A stretch of 64,000 bases of DNA from an uncultured Verrucomicrobiales bacterium (GTDB lineage Bacteria > Verrucomicrobiota > Verrucomicrobiia > Verrucomicrobiales > Akkermansiaceae). The stretch spans positions 1 through 64,000 of the forward strand of contig CALGZA010000041.1 of the NCBI GenBank assembly GCA_937934595.1. The letters run 5' to 3'. The notes beneath the pieces were generated by a model. That model saw only the letters and a program-made list of their open reading frames with translations, had not been told where the DNA came from and ran no database searches. Below, piece after piece: positions 30,182 to 38,433 of this stretch; position 1 is the stretch's first letter, and each line of letters begins with the position of its first letter. The position numbers and the translations under genes were made by a program.

Positions 30182-32173
30182 ATGAGAAAGCTCATCACAC
30201 TCACCATCACCACCCTCTACCTCCTGCTCATCAAATCCCAAGCAGCAGAAGTCATCGTCCGCGGTCTCCATGAAGAACTCAGAAACACCATGACCGCTCT
30301 CATGAAACCCAGACTCGAATTCATCGAAAAACGCCCCGCAACAGAATGGAGAGCTGATGACGCAGCATTCTTCCTCCACCAGCTACTCATAAAAAAAGGA
30401 TACCCACAAAGCTCCGTAAAATGGAAAATCACAAAAAACAACACCATCACACTAACAGCAAAGCTAGGTACACAATACACCCTAGGAAAAATCTACAGTA
30501 AAAACACAGACATCATCACTCCTAAAACCATCGATGACTACTTCACAGAAATCATCACAGAAGGAAATAGACTCAAACGTAAAAATGCTCCCTACCTAAC
30601 AGAATACCCACCAAAAGGTGCCGCAAACATAGAAAACTACCTCAAGTCACAAGGACATTGGGATGCCAAAGTCATCATCATCGCAGAAACCAAAAACACC
30701 AACGGAACCGTAGACATCAAGCTAGATATCAAACCAGGAAAAATCCACCACATCCTACCACCAAAGATCACTGCCATCCCACAATCCCTAATACCATCCG
30801 TCTCACAAAAATCCGCCCCATTCATCGGCTCACCAGCCACCAGCGAAAACATAAGCGCACTAACAAATACCATCCATAAACACTACCGTGACCTCGGATA
30901 CCAATTCGCCACACTAGACATCTCATCACAAAACACCTCAGGCATAAAAATCACATTCAACATCAATACAGGAAATATCTACAAAATCAGAAACATCAAA
31001 GTCATCGGGAATAAACGCACCAGAAGATCAAGATTCAACCGCTACATCAGCCCCATTCAAGGTGAAACCTACCGTGAAAACGAAGTAAACAACGTCGCTA
31101 AAAAACTACTCCAAACTGGCGCCTTCAAATCAGTTCGCCTCATCCCAGAAAAAATAAACTCCCACCAGCTAGACCTAACCCTCCAAGTCAAAGAAGAAAA
31201 ACCACGCTTCATCCGCGCCTACGGCGGCATCGCCAGCTACGATGGCGCCACCCTCGGAGCATCATACACCAACCAAAACTTCTTCAAAAAACTCCTCACC
31301 CTCTCAGCCAGATCAGAAATCAGCTCACGCGGACTACTCGGAGAAATCAGCCTCACAGAACCCTACTTCGCAGGCAAACCCATCGCTCTCACAGCCAGAA
31401 TCTACGCTCTCCAACGCAGATTCGAAGGATACAAAAAAAATCTCAGCGGATTCGAAACCTCATTCAAATGGACACCAAAAGAATCCATCACATCCAGACT
31501 CTTCGCCAGCATTGACTACGTCACTCTCAACTCAGAATCCATCACCCCCACAGAACTCGGTCCCAATGACTACCTTAATACCAAAGTCGGACTCGAACAA
31601 ATCATAGACTTCCGTAACAGCCCCATCCTCCCCACCACCGGATTCTACGCCCGCGGACTTCTCGAATACGGAACCATCAACGGAGACGCATCTAACAGCT
31701 ACTTCAGAACAGACTTAAACACCTCATACCGCCACCTACTAACAAAAAACAACCACAGACTAGTCCTACGCTTCAGCACCGGAACCATCCTCCCATCCAC
31801 CTCCAGTGACCTCCCCATTGACCTAAGACTCTTCAGCGGCGGTGCAGACTCAGTCAGAAGCTTCAGCGAGAGAGAACTCGGCCCACTATCCTCATCCCTA
31901 AAACCACTCGGAGGTGAAGCCTACTGGAACTCCAGCATAGAATACATACACCCACTTAACGACCTCTTCTCCACATCCATCTTCTGTGATGCAGGAAACG
32001 TATTCACCAGAACCAGCCAATACACATTCTCAAAACCAAGCATAGCAGCGGGTATCGGAATCAGACTAGACCTACCCGTCGGTCCAGCCAGATTAGAATA
32101 CGGATACAACCTCACACGCATACCCGGAGAGCCAAGAGGATCATTCCACTTCGCCATCGGCACACAATTCTAA
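30182..32173 (+). CDS. tamA: TamA/BamA (Omp85) family outer-membrane protein
   Basis: A 663-residue Omp85 protein. A signal peptide ends near residue 22 (KSQAAEVIVRG). About three POTRA domains fill residues 23-340; the last contains IRNIKVIGNKRTRRSRF and KLLQTGAFKSVRLIP. The C-terminal 16-stranded surface-antigen barrel runs from about 345 to the end and includes the RLFSGGADSVRSF motif, the counterpart of the barrel-lid RxFxxGG/GxxSVRGY motif. The last strand ends in Phe, as in most outer-membrane barrels. Placement 9 nt after tamB makes TamA more likely than BamA. Confidence 0.88.
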   Translation: MRKLITLTITTLYLLLIKSQAAEVIVRGLHEELRNTMTALMKPRLEFIEKRPATEWRADDAAFFLHQLLIKKGYPQSSVKWKITKNNTITLTAKLGTQYTLGKIYSKNTDIITPKTIDDYFTEIITEGNRLKRKNAPYLTEYPPKGAANIENYLKSQGHWDAKVIIIAETKNTNGTVDIKLDIKPGKIHHILPPKITAIPQSLIPSVSQKSAPFIGSPATSENISALTNTIHKHYRDLGYQFATLDISSQNTSGIKITFNINTGNIYKIRNIKVIGNKRTRRSRFNRYISPIQGETYRENEVNNVAKKLLQTGAFKSVRLIPEKINSHQLDLTLQVKEEKPRFIRAYGGIASYDGATLGASYTNQNFFKKLLTLSARSEISSRGLLGEISLTEPYFAGKPIALTARIYALQRRFEGYKKNLSGFETSFKWTPKESITSRLFASIDYVTLNSESITPTELGPNDYLNTKVGLEQIIDFRNSPILPTTGFYARGLLEYGTINGDASNSYFRTDLNTSYRHLLTKNNHRLVLRFSTGTILPSTSSDLPIDLRLFSGGADSVRSFSERELGPLSSSLKPLGGEAYWNSSIEYIHPLNDLFSTSIFCDAGNVFTRTSQYTFSKPSIAAGIGIRLDLPVGPARLEYGYNLTRIPGEPRGSFHFAIGTQF

Positions 32174-32183
32174 CAGAAAACCA

Positions 32184-33278
32184 CTACCTAGCTCTCTTAG
32201 CACCTCCCAACGGAGACCTTCGCTTCGACGGATTCAAGAGCGCATCAACCGTCAAAGTCGCAAATGATCCCACTATCCCACTAAACTGTATCTTACCCAG
32301 CTGATCAATCACATAACAATGTGGCGGAGTCCCCACCCGGTACTTCTTAAAAATCGCCTGCTGCGGATCAGAAACATTGACCCTCGTCGTCACACCACCC
32401 TTCTCTAGCTCTCTCAAATTCCCAATCTGGTCCCTGTTCACACCTATTAAAGCAAACTGCTTACCCAAATACTGCTTCTCCACATTACGCATCAGAGCCA
32501 ATAGCTCAATCGTCTTATCATTAGACAAATCAAAACTAGACCAAAAAACCAACATCACCACCTTACCCTTATACTGTGACAGACTCACCTTCGCTCCAGA
32601 ACTATCTACTCCCACCACAGCAGGCGCCATACAGTTCTTAGTCAGATTCTTCAGCCGGTAAACTATCTCCATCGCCACCTCCCCCACATCAGTCCCTCCT
32701 AACTTCACATCCTTAGCATGAATGATAGCCTCCTTCACCAGTGATAGCCTACGCGCATTATTCCGCCCAGTATCACCTAGCTCACTCAAAACCAACGCCA
32801 AGGCTACAGCAGCCACACCCCTCTGCTCCTTATCTTCCATACCCTTGCGTGCCTTATCAATAAACAACTTCCTAGCCATCACCGGCTGCTGTGAAAGCGC
32901 CACATCATAACAAAAAACACCCAAGTCAGGTGCAGCCATATGATACTTATTCGCATACTCCATAATAAACTTCACATCCTTCTTACCCAATGCCGTATTC
33001 CTCAAAAGCCAACCCGCATACTTCAACGACCAACCATGCTTAAACTCAGCACCCACTACACCAATCATGCGCTTCTTGTATTCCTCCATACTCGGCTTCT
33101 TTGCCTCAATCTGACGCATCATCTCCATCGACCTCGCACCAGCAAGCTCAGCCTTCCACGCCGCCATCAACCTCTTATGCTCCTGCACTATCGCCTCAGC
33201 CTGCGCCGGCGTGCCAGCATCTGCTAATAATGCTCCCATCACAAAAAAACAAATCATCTGAATGTGTCTCAACTTCAT
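32184..33278 (-). CDS. Periplasmic thioredoxin-fold (TlpA/redoxin-like) protein lacking the CxxC
   Basis: A 364-residue protein from Met at 33278 (MKLRHIQMICFFVMGALLADA, a signal peptide); an upstream in-frame start at 33317 would put 13 residues before it. The first 220 residues are helical. From about 235 a TlpA/AhpC-type thioredoxin domain is visible: KVSLSQYKGKVVMLVFWSS, FALIGVNRDQ, VGTPPHCYVIDQLGKIQFSG. The position of the catalytic CxxC after VFW is SSFDLS, so both redox cysteines are missing. A scaffold, chaperone or binding role is inferred. It converges with tamA with 10 nt between stops. Confidence 0.75.
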   Translation of the reverse strand: MKLRHIQMICFFVMGALLADAGTPAQAEAIVQEHKRLMAAWKAELAGARSMEMMRQIEAKKPSMEEYKKRMIGVVGAEFKHGWSLKYAGWLLRNTALGKKDVKFIMEYANKYHMAAPDLGVFCYDVALSQQPVMARKLFIDKARKGMEDKEQRGVAAVALALVLSELGDTGRNNARRLSLVKEAIIHAKDVKLGGTDVGEVAMEIVYRLKNLTKNCMAPAVVGVDSSGAKVSLSQYKGKVVMLVFWSSFDLSNDKTIELLALMRNVEKQYLGKQFALIGVNRDQIGNLRELEKGGVTTRVNVSDPQQAIFKKYRVGTPPHCYVIDQLGKIQFSGIVGSFATLTVDALLNPSKRRSPLGGAKRAR

Positions 33279-33397
33279 AAAAAGTAAATTAACAACAGAA
33301 TGACCAATGACAAGCAATCAAAACAAAAATGTAAATATTCAAATCCTACTCCATCTCTAGTTGACTACCTCCTAACTTCACTTAAATTAAACACACT

Positions 33398-33826
33398 ATG
33401 GAAGCAGACACCACCAACAACACTAAAAAACCTCGCCTCATCCTTATCAGAATCATAAGCATCCTCGGATTCCTCCTCTTCGCCATGTTCTCATCCCTCC
33501 AAGCAAACGATGTTTCACAATACGGAACCACTCAATGGCTAACATACGCATGGATAATAGGATACGGAGCTCTCGCATTCATCTGCCTATTCAATGCCAT
33601 AAACCCACTCAAACCTAAAATCTTCCTCATCCTAGCAGGCATCACTTTCTCACTAGCCATCTTCCGCGCTAGGCAGATCAACTTTGACCTCCCTCTATTC
33701 TGCTTCACATCACCAGAAGAATTCGCCAAGAAAAACCCAGCCGGTAACGAAACCGGCGGACTCATCATCATGACCCTCTGGCTACTACTAGTCTTCTGGA
33801 CAAACAAAAAATCACTAAAAAAATAA
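33398..33826 (+). CDS. TMEM220-like small membrane protein
   Basis: A 142-residue protein with four probable membrane helices: LIRIISILGFLLFAMFSSLQ, LTYAWIIGYGALAFICLFNA, IFLILAGITFSLAIFRA and LIIMTLWLLLVFW. The spacing of the short polar segment after helix 1 (ANDVSQYGT), the GYGALA segment and the final E-x-GGL-I-x-x-LW motif resemble the TMEM220 family, a small membrane family of unknown function found in bacteria and animals. The usual QYNDPDP motif after helix 1 is degenerate here, so the assignment is tentative. It is a single gene, facing away from the TlpA-like gene. Confidence 0.5.
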   Translation: MEADTTNNTKKPRLILIRIISILGFLLFAMFSSLQANDVSQYGTTQWLTYAWIIGYGALAFICLFNAINPLKPKIFLILAGITFSLAIFRARQINFDLPLFCFTSPEEFAKKNPAGNETGGLIIMTLWLLLVFWTNKKSLKK

Positions 33827-33869
33827 ATCCTCCCCACCTCCCTATCCTAAAACTTCCACACCCATAAAC

Positions 33870-34535
33870 CTAACTTACCCTATAACCCACACCCCTTACC
33901 GTCTCAATAATCGGCGCCCCACCACAAGCTATCTTCTTCCTCAAAACAAAAATATGCTGATCCAGCGTCCTCGAATCAGGGAAATAATCTATCCCCCAGC
34001 ACTCATCCAGTAACCTATCTCGGTGAACCGCCTCACCCTGACACTTAAAGAGTAACCTCAGTATAGATATCTCACGCGGAGTTAGCTCTATCTGCTCACC
34101 ATTTCGCTCACCCCTCAGCTTACTAGGCTCAACCACCAAATCCTGTAACTGAAAGCTCTCATCTTTGCTCCTCGGCTCCACCCTCCGCATCAGAGCATGA
34201 ATACGTGCCATCAGCTCAGCACGATTAAACGGCTTACGAATGAAATCATCAGCCCCAAGCTTCAGACCTAGCACCAAATCACGCTCCTCATTCTTGGCTG
34301 ACAAAAATAAAATAGGCACCTTCCCATCCCTCTCCCGGATCTTCTGGCACAGCTCATAACCATTCAGCTCAGGCATCATAATATCCAGACAGATCAAGTC
34401 TGGACACTCACGCTCCCATAAACCCATTCCCTCCACCCCATTCTCACCACAGATCACCTCAAACCCATCCGCCTTAATACATTCAGAGATCGCCTCCAAA
34501 GTCAACGGATCATCATCTACTACTAGCACTTTCAT
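33870..34535 (-). CDS. OmpR/PhoB family response regulator
   Basis: A 221-residue two-component regulator. The receiver domain (1-120) has the acidic pair Asp8/Asp9, the phosphorylation site Asp51 in LICLDIMMPELNG, and the SAKNEE switch lysine region. The C-terminal winged-helix domain (about 130-221) shows LTPREISILRLL, the acidic-helix region and TVRGVGYRVS at the end. The start codon overlaps the kinase stop by 4 nt and is preceded by GGAGGAG, the clearest Shine-Dalgarno sequence in the window. Target genes are unknown. Confidence 0.95.
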   Translation of the reverse strand: MKVLVVDDDPLTLEAISECIKADGFEVICGENGVEGMGLWERECPDLICLDIMMPELNGYELCQKIRERDGKVPILFLSAKNEERDLVLGLKLGADDFIRKPFNRAELMARIHALMRRVEPRSKDESFQLQDLVVEPSKLRGERNGEQIELTPREISILRLLFKCQGEAVHRDRLLDECWGIDYFPDSRTLDQHIFVLRKKIACGGAPIIETVRGVGYRVS

Positions 34536-36106
34536 AACATTTCTCCTCCATCAATGGGTAACAATAACTCTACATGACATCCCTCATCCACCTCAATCAC
34601 CCTCAAAGCCCCACCCAACTTAATCGCCAGATCACGTGCTATGGATAAACCTAAGCCCGTACCACTTGACCCCTCACTCACAGAATTTTCCACACGCTCA
34701 AATGACTGAAAAACCCTCTCATGAGCATCCACAGGTATCCCAGGCCCACGGTCAACCACAGATACCCTATAAAACTCATCATCACAGCTCGTCCTCACAG
34801 CCATCCACCTTCCTGAATAAGCATACTTCTCAACATTAGAAATTAAATTAGCCACAATCTGTAAAAGTGCATCTGAATCACAATCTATGCTAAAATCCAC
34901 ACCAGCCCCATACTCCACCTCCACCTCCAGCTTCCTCCTCTCCAACGCAGGCCTAAAAGAATCCACCAACTCAGACAAAAGAGCATCTGGAACAACAGAC
35001 TCCACATGTAACTCTAAAACACCCCTATCCTGTTGCGAAAATGTCAACACATTAGCCACCATCCTATTCAAGCGTGCCACCTCCTGAGATATCACACCCA
35101 TCCGCCGCCTAGCACCTGCCGGATCACTATCAAGCAGATCCACCGCCAAATCCAAATTCAAAGTCATATTCGTAAGAGGTGAACCCAGCTCATGAGAAAC
35201 CTGGTTCACAAACGAGACCCGCTTCCTAGCCAGTGCTATCGCTCGCTTCTGTTGCAGATACAAAAATAAACCCACAACCAAAAAGAAAATACCCAATAAC
35301 GAAGCCAGCGTTACCACCAACAAATCATAACTCTTCCTTACAGACACCCCATCCCATGCTAAAACACGCCAATCCCACAACTTCGTCCCTACAGGTATCA
35401 TAATAGCAGCAGCCCCCCGCTGCCCATCTGCACGGTGATCCACCACAATCTGATCTGCACCAGATTCAATCGTAAAATACTGACCACTCTCAACAAGCGG
35501 TGCCATAGGCTTAGTCAGCCACTCCTGAAAATGCTTATTAATCGTATCCTCCAACTCACTTTTATTCACCACCAGAACAATCAACCTACCATCAGCCATT
35601 AACCTCCAATACAAACAATGCAAGCCATCAGGAAAATCCCTCCAACCATTAACACCCTCAGCACCCTCAGCATCCTCAGCAGCTTCATCAAAAATAGAAA
35701 TGGGAAATATATAAGCTCGCTTAGATCTCATAGGAGACACCTTCTTCTCAATCCCAACTTTAGGCACTGAAGCAGAACCAGCACCAAATACACGAGACTC
35801 ATACAATTTCTTCCTCCTATTAAATACATAAATCGACTTAACAGCAAAAGAATTCCCTCTAACTAACTCATCAGTATCATCAGCCCCATGCAGCTCATAC
35901 ATTTCAACAATACCATCCAAGCCATTATGGTATAAAATATTCAGCCTAGACAACTCCTGCTGACACAAAAACGAAAAATCAATTAATTTCTCACGGTCCG
36001 CAGGAATACGGTCTTCTATCTCACGCACAGCCAGACGCTCTCCACCTATCATGGTGAAAAGCGCTGCCAACAGCATAGGCAATAAAGTGAGACAGAATAA
36101 ATGCAT
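34532..36106 (-). CDS. Membrane sensor histidine kinase
   Basis: A 524-residue HisKA-type kinase. It has an N-terminal membrane helix (about 5-21), a periplasmic sensor region of about 235 residues and a second helix at about 261-284. The HisKA dimerisation domain follows with phospho-acceptor His305 (QVSHELGSPL; the usual R-T/S-P-L appears as G-S-P-L). The ATPase domain has LISNVEKYA (N box), DRGPGIP (G1) and GTGLGLSIAR (G2). It is upstream of, and overlaps, its cognate response regulator. The sensor region contains a short acidic Ala/Glu/Asp repeat (140-152) and no recognisable ligand-binding fold, so the signal is unknown. Confidence 0.93.
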   Translation of the reverse strand: MHLFCLTLLPMLLAALFTMIGGERLAVREIEDRIPADREKLIDFSFLCQQELSRLNILYHNGLDGIVEMYELHGADDTDELVRGNSFAVKSIYVFNRRKKLYESRVFGAGSASVPKVGIEKKVSPMRSKRAYIFPISIFDEAAEDAEGAEGVNGWRDFPDGLHCLYWRLMADGRLIVLVVNKSELEDTINKHFQEWLTKPMAPLVESGQYFTIESGADQIVVDHRADGQRGAAAIMIPVGTKLWDWRVLAWDGVSVRKSYDLLVVTLASLLGIFFLVVGLFLYLQQKRAIALARKRVSFVNQVSHELGSPLTNMTLNLDLAVDLLDSDPAGARRRMGVISQEVARLNRMVANVLTFSQQDRGVLELHVESVVPDALLSELVDSFRPALERRKLEVEVEYGAGVDFSIDCDSDALLQIVANLISNVEKYAYSGRWMAVRTSCDDEFYRVSVVDRGPGIPVDAHERVFQSFERVENSVSEGSSGTGLGLSIARDLAIKLGGALRVIEVDEGCHVELLLPIDGGEML

Positions 36107-36199
36107 CTAGTATTTTATACAGTATGCGTTAGATAAAACATTATTCCAACTATTAAAGTAACTTCCCTAATAGGAATAATCCGTCTCTAACCTCATGAC

Positions 36200-36988
36200 C
36201 TACAGTTCAGATTCAGAGACCGTCACCATAACAAACCATATTTTAGGAACTGCATTCACTTCTTTGCTAATGTATTTAAAAGTATTCACTAGAACGGGTT
36301 TTCCTATCATCCCCATAACTGTTGTGTCCACTTTATTGGTCCTAAATTTAGGCATCTTTGTCATGGACTCATCTTTACCATACTCACTAAATCCCAGTAA
36401 TCTCGGAAACTCGTAACGGTATTTAAGATCAAATAACTTGCCATCATCATCAAGGCTAAAATCAAAGTAATAAGTATCGCCTGTATTGCGTGTCTCAAAA
36501 GCTGTTGGCAAGGCTGGTAAGCCATTCGCCTCAAAGATCTTTTTCTCTTGAAGAGAATAGTTTCCTTTCTTGTCTTTATTGAGAATAGTTCTACCACCAA
36601 CAGCTACTTTACCAGGTTCATATTCAGTCGGGTAAATAACCTCATCTACATCGTGGACTGCTACCGTCTCTCCTGATTTTACCAGTAAGGTCGAAAACTT
36701 CTCTAAAGTCCCTTTTTTTAGCAACTTCTCATACCGCTGACTATCATTAGACGTCTCTCGCATGAGCTTCGCAGCATCAGTCATAGACAAACTAAACATC
36801 TCTGTAGTTATGTGAATATTACTAGCTTTAAACGCCTTATTCTCACTTGCCTTTACCGCTGACTTCTTGCCAGTAAATGGATCCGCATGCTGCCCGTAAA
36901 GTGAACTGCTCATACAAATAGCAAATGCACCCCCCACTAAAAGCGGACGTATCTTCTTATTCAACTTTTTCAATGTATTCATTTTCAT
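36200..36988 (-). CDS. Exported protein resembling the core of a verrucomicrobial secretin-like protein
   Basis: About 262 residues from Met at 36988 (MKMNTLKKLNKKIRP); an upstream start at 37021 adds 11 residues. A signal peptide ends near SSSLYGQ. The C-terminal half has EVIYPTEYEPG, LPALPTAFETRNTGDTYYF, LLGFSEYG and PKFRTNKVDTTVMGMIGKPV in the order seen in the beta-domain of GspD/PilQ-like secretins (from memory: YPTEY, PTAFETRNVGVTLEV, then a Pro-x-F/I-x-T-x-x-V-x-T-x-V ... GxxVV motif). It is too short to make a gated ring on its own. Its C over G excess is far weaker than that of its neighbours (for example 9 C and 10 G in 36241-36300). High expression or recent acquisition could explain this. 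Confidence 0.5.
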   Translation of the reverse strand: MKMNTLKKLNKKIRPLLVGGAFAICMSSSLYGQHADPFTGKKSAVKASENKAFKASNIHITTEMFSLSMTDAAKLMRETSNDSQRYEKLLKKGTLEKFSTLLVKSGETVAVHDVDEVIYPTEYEPGKVAVGGRTILNKDKKGNYSLQEKKIFEANGLPALPTAFETRNTGDTYYFDFSLDDDGKLFDLKYRYEFPRLLGFSEYGKDESMTKMPKFRTNKVDTTVMGMIGKPVLVNTFKYISKEVNAVPKIWFVMVTVSESEL

Positions 36989-37021
36989 TATTCTATTTTT
37001 TCTAGTTATTGACCTAGACAC

Positions 37022-37368
37022 ACACTGCCTTGAATCAACTGCATACTGTCACATTTCCTCACCCCTTATGTCAAAATTATGTCAAAAAAAACAATGGTTA
37101 TACAAAAACACCTAATTCAATACACTCATAGCCTAATAAAAAAACTAGCAACACACCCAAAAAATCAAGGTATGCCATACAATGACACAAATCACATCCC
37201 CCCCCCCAACATACTCATCAACAACAAAAAACACTCCCTCAAAAAAAATCTCAAAAAACGAACTCCTCACCAGAACCCTCTAAATCTATAATCCAAAATC
37301 CATAATATCCTCTTGCACAAAACAACCCTATGCCCCATATAACAACCATTAACACAATTTTCCCACTA
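37022..37368. other. Intergenic region with a poly-C tract
   Basis: About 350 nt between divergent genes: the secretin-core-like gene to the left and the iron-transporter operon to the right. It contains a run of ten C at 37198-37207 within an A/C-rich low-complexity stretch. No gene or RNA is recognised. The right end should contain the promoter of the iron-uptake operon. Confidence 0.5.
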
Positions 37369-37383
37369 ATGAGAACCATTCTT
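37365..37383 (+). promoter_or_regulatory. Fur-box-like site at the start of the iron transporter gene
   Basis: The 19 nt ACTAATGAGAACCATTCTT match the Fur consensus GATAATGATAATCATTATC at 13 positions. The site overlaps the ATG at 37369 of the ferric-iron binding protein. Both the position and the function of the gene fit repression by Fur with Fe(II). Overlap with the coding start is unusual and the match is partial, so it could be chance. Confidence 0.4.
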
Positions 37384-38388
37384 AATAAGACAGCAGCCAT
37401 TCTTCTACTCAGCCTCACAGCTCTATCCGCGAAAGAAGTCACCATCTACTCATACCGCCACTACGAAGCTGACAAAAAACTCTACAAGCAATTCACCGCA
37501 GAAACAGGCATCAAGGTCAACACAGTCAAAGCCAAAGCAGACGCTCTCATCACCAGAATCAAAGAAGAAGCAGACAAATGCCCAGCTGACCTCTTCATCG
37601 CAGCCGACGTAGGCAGACTTGTAAAAGCTCAAGAAGAAGGCATCCTACAACCAGCCACCAGCGAACTCCTCCAAAAACAAGTCCCAAAAGCACTTCGTGA
37701 CAGCAACAACTTCTGGACCGGATTCACCGTCCGCGCTCGCATCATCGCCTACGCCAAAGACCGCGTTAAAAAAGGAGAAATCAACTCCTACCAAGACCTC
37801 ATGCTTCCAAAATGGAAAGGCAGAGTCATCGCTCGTTCATCATCTAACATCTACAACCAGTCACTCCTCTCCGCATACATCGCCAACCACGGCGAGAAAA
37901 AAGCCTTCCTCTGGGCCAGAGCAGTCAAAAACAACATGGCGCGCGAACCAGAAGGCAGCGACCGTGACCAAATGCGCGCCGTCGCAGCCGGCATCGCTGA
38001 CGCATGCATCGTTAACACCTACTACGTCGGACTCCTTACCAACTCCAAAAACGAAAAAGACCGCCAAGTCGCAGAAAAACTAGCCATCTGCTTCCCTAAC
38101 CAAGCAGAAAACCAAACCGGAACCCACATCAACATCAGCGGAGGCGCCGTCTGCAAGCACGCCCCTAACAAAGCAAACGCCATCAAACTCCTAGAATTCC
38201 TCACCTCCAGTAAAGCACAGTCCACATTCTCTGAAACCACCAGCGAATACCCACTCATCAGAGAAAACGCCACATCAAAACTACTCAAATCCTGGGGCCC
38301 ATTCAAAGCAGACCCCATCCCACTTGACACCATCGGCAAACACCGCAAAGCCGCTGCAAAAACATTCCTCAAAGCAGGCTGGAAATAA
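37369..38388 (+). CDS. fbpA: Ferric iron ABC transporter, periplasmic binding protein
   Basis: A 339-residue protein starting at ATG 37369 (MRTILNKTAAILLLSLTALS, a signal peptide); an in-frame ATG at 37330 would place 13 extra residues before it. The mature sequence begins KEVTIYSYRHYEADK, typical of the FbpA/FutA family of Fe(III)-binding proteins. Residues RSSSNIYNQSLL, the paired tyrosines in VNTYYVGLL that ligate iron, and HINISGGAVCKHAPN are family landmarks. It is the first gene of a three-gene operon with a permease and an ATPase. A Fur-box-like site overlaps the start. Confidence 0.92.
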   Translation: MRTILNKTAAILLLSLTALSAKEVTIYSYRHYEADKKLYKQFTAETGIKVNTVKAKADALITRIKEEADKCPADLFIAADVGRLVKAQEEGILQPATSELLQKQVPKALRDSNNFWTGFTVRARIIAYAKDRVKKGEINSYQDLMLPKWKGRVIARSSSNIYNQSLLSAYIANHGEKKAFLWARAVKNNMAREPEGSDRDQMRAVAAGIADACIVNTYYVGLLTNSKNEKDRQVAEKLAICFPNQAENQTGTHINISGGAVCKHAPNKANAIKLLEFLTSSKAQSTFSETTSEYPLIRENATSKLLKSWGPFKADPIPLDTIGKHRKAAAKTFLKAGWK

Positions 38389-38433
38389 CCACCACGAGCT
38401 ACCAACACATCAGCTCAACAACCTAAAACAAAC

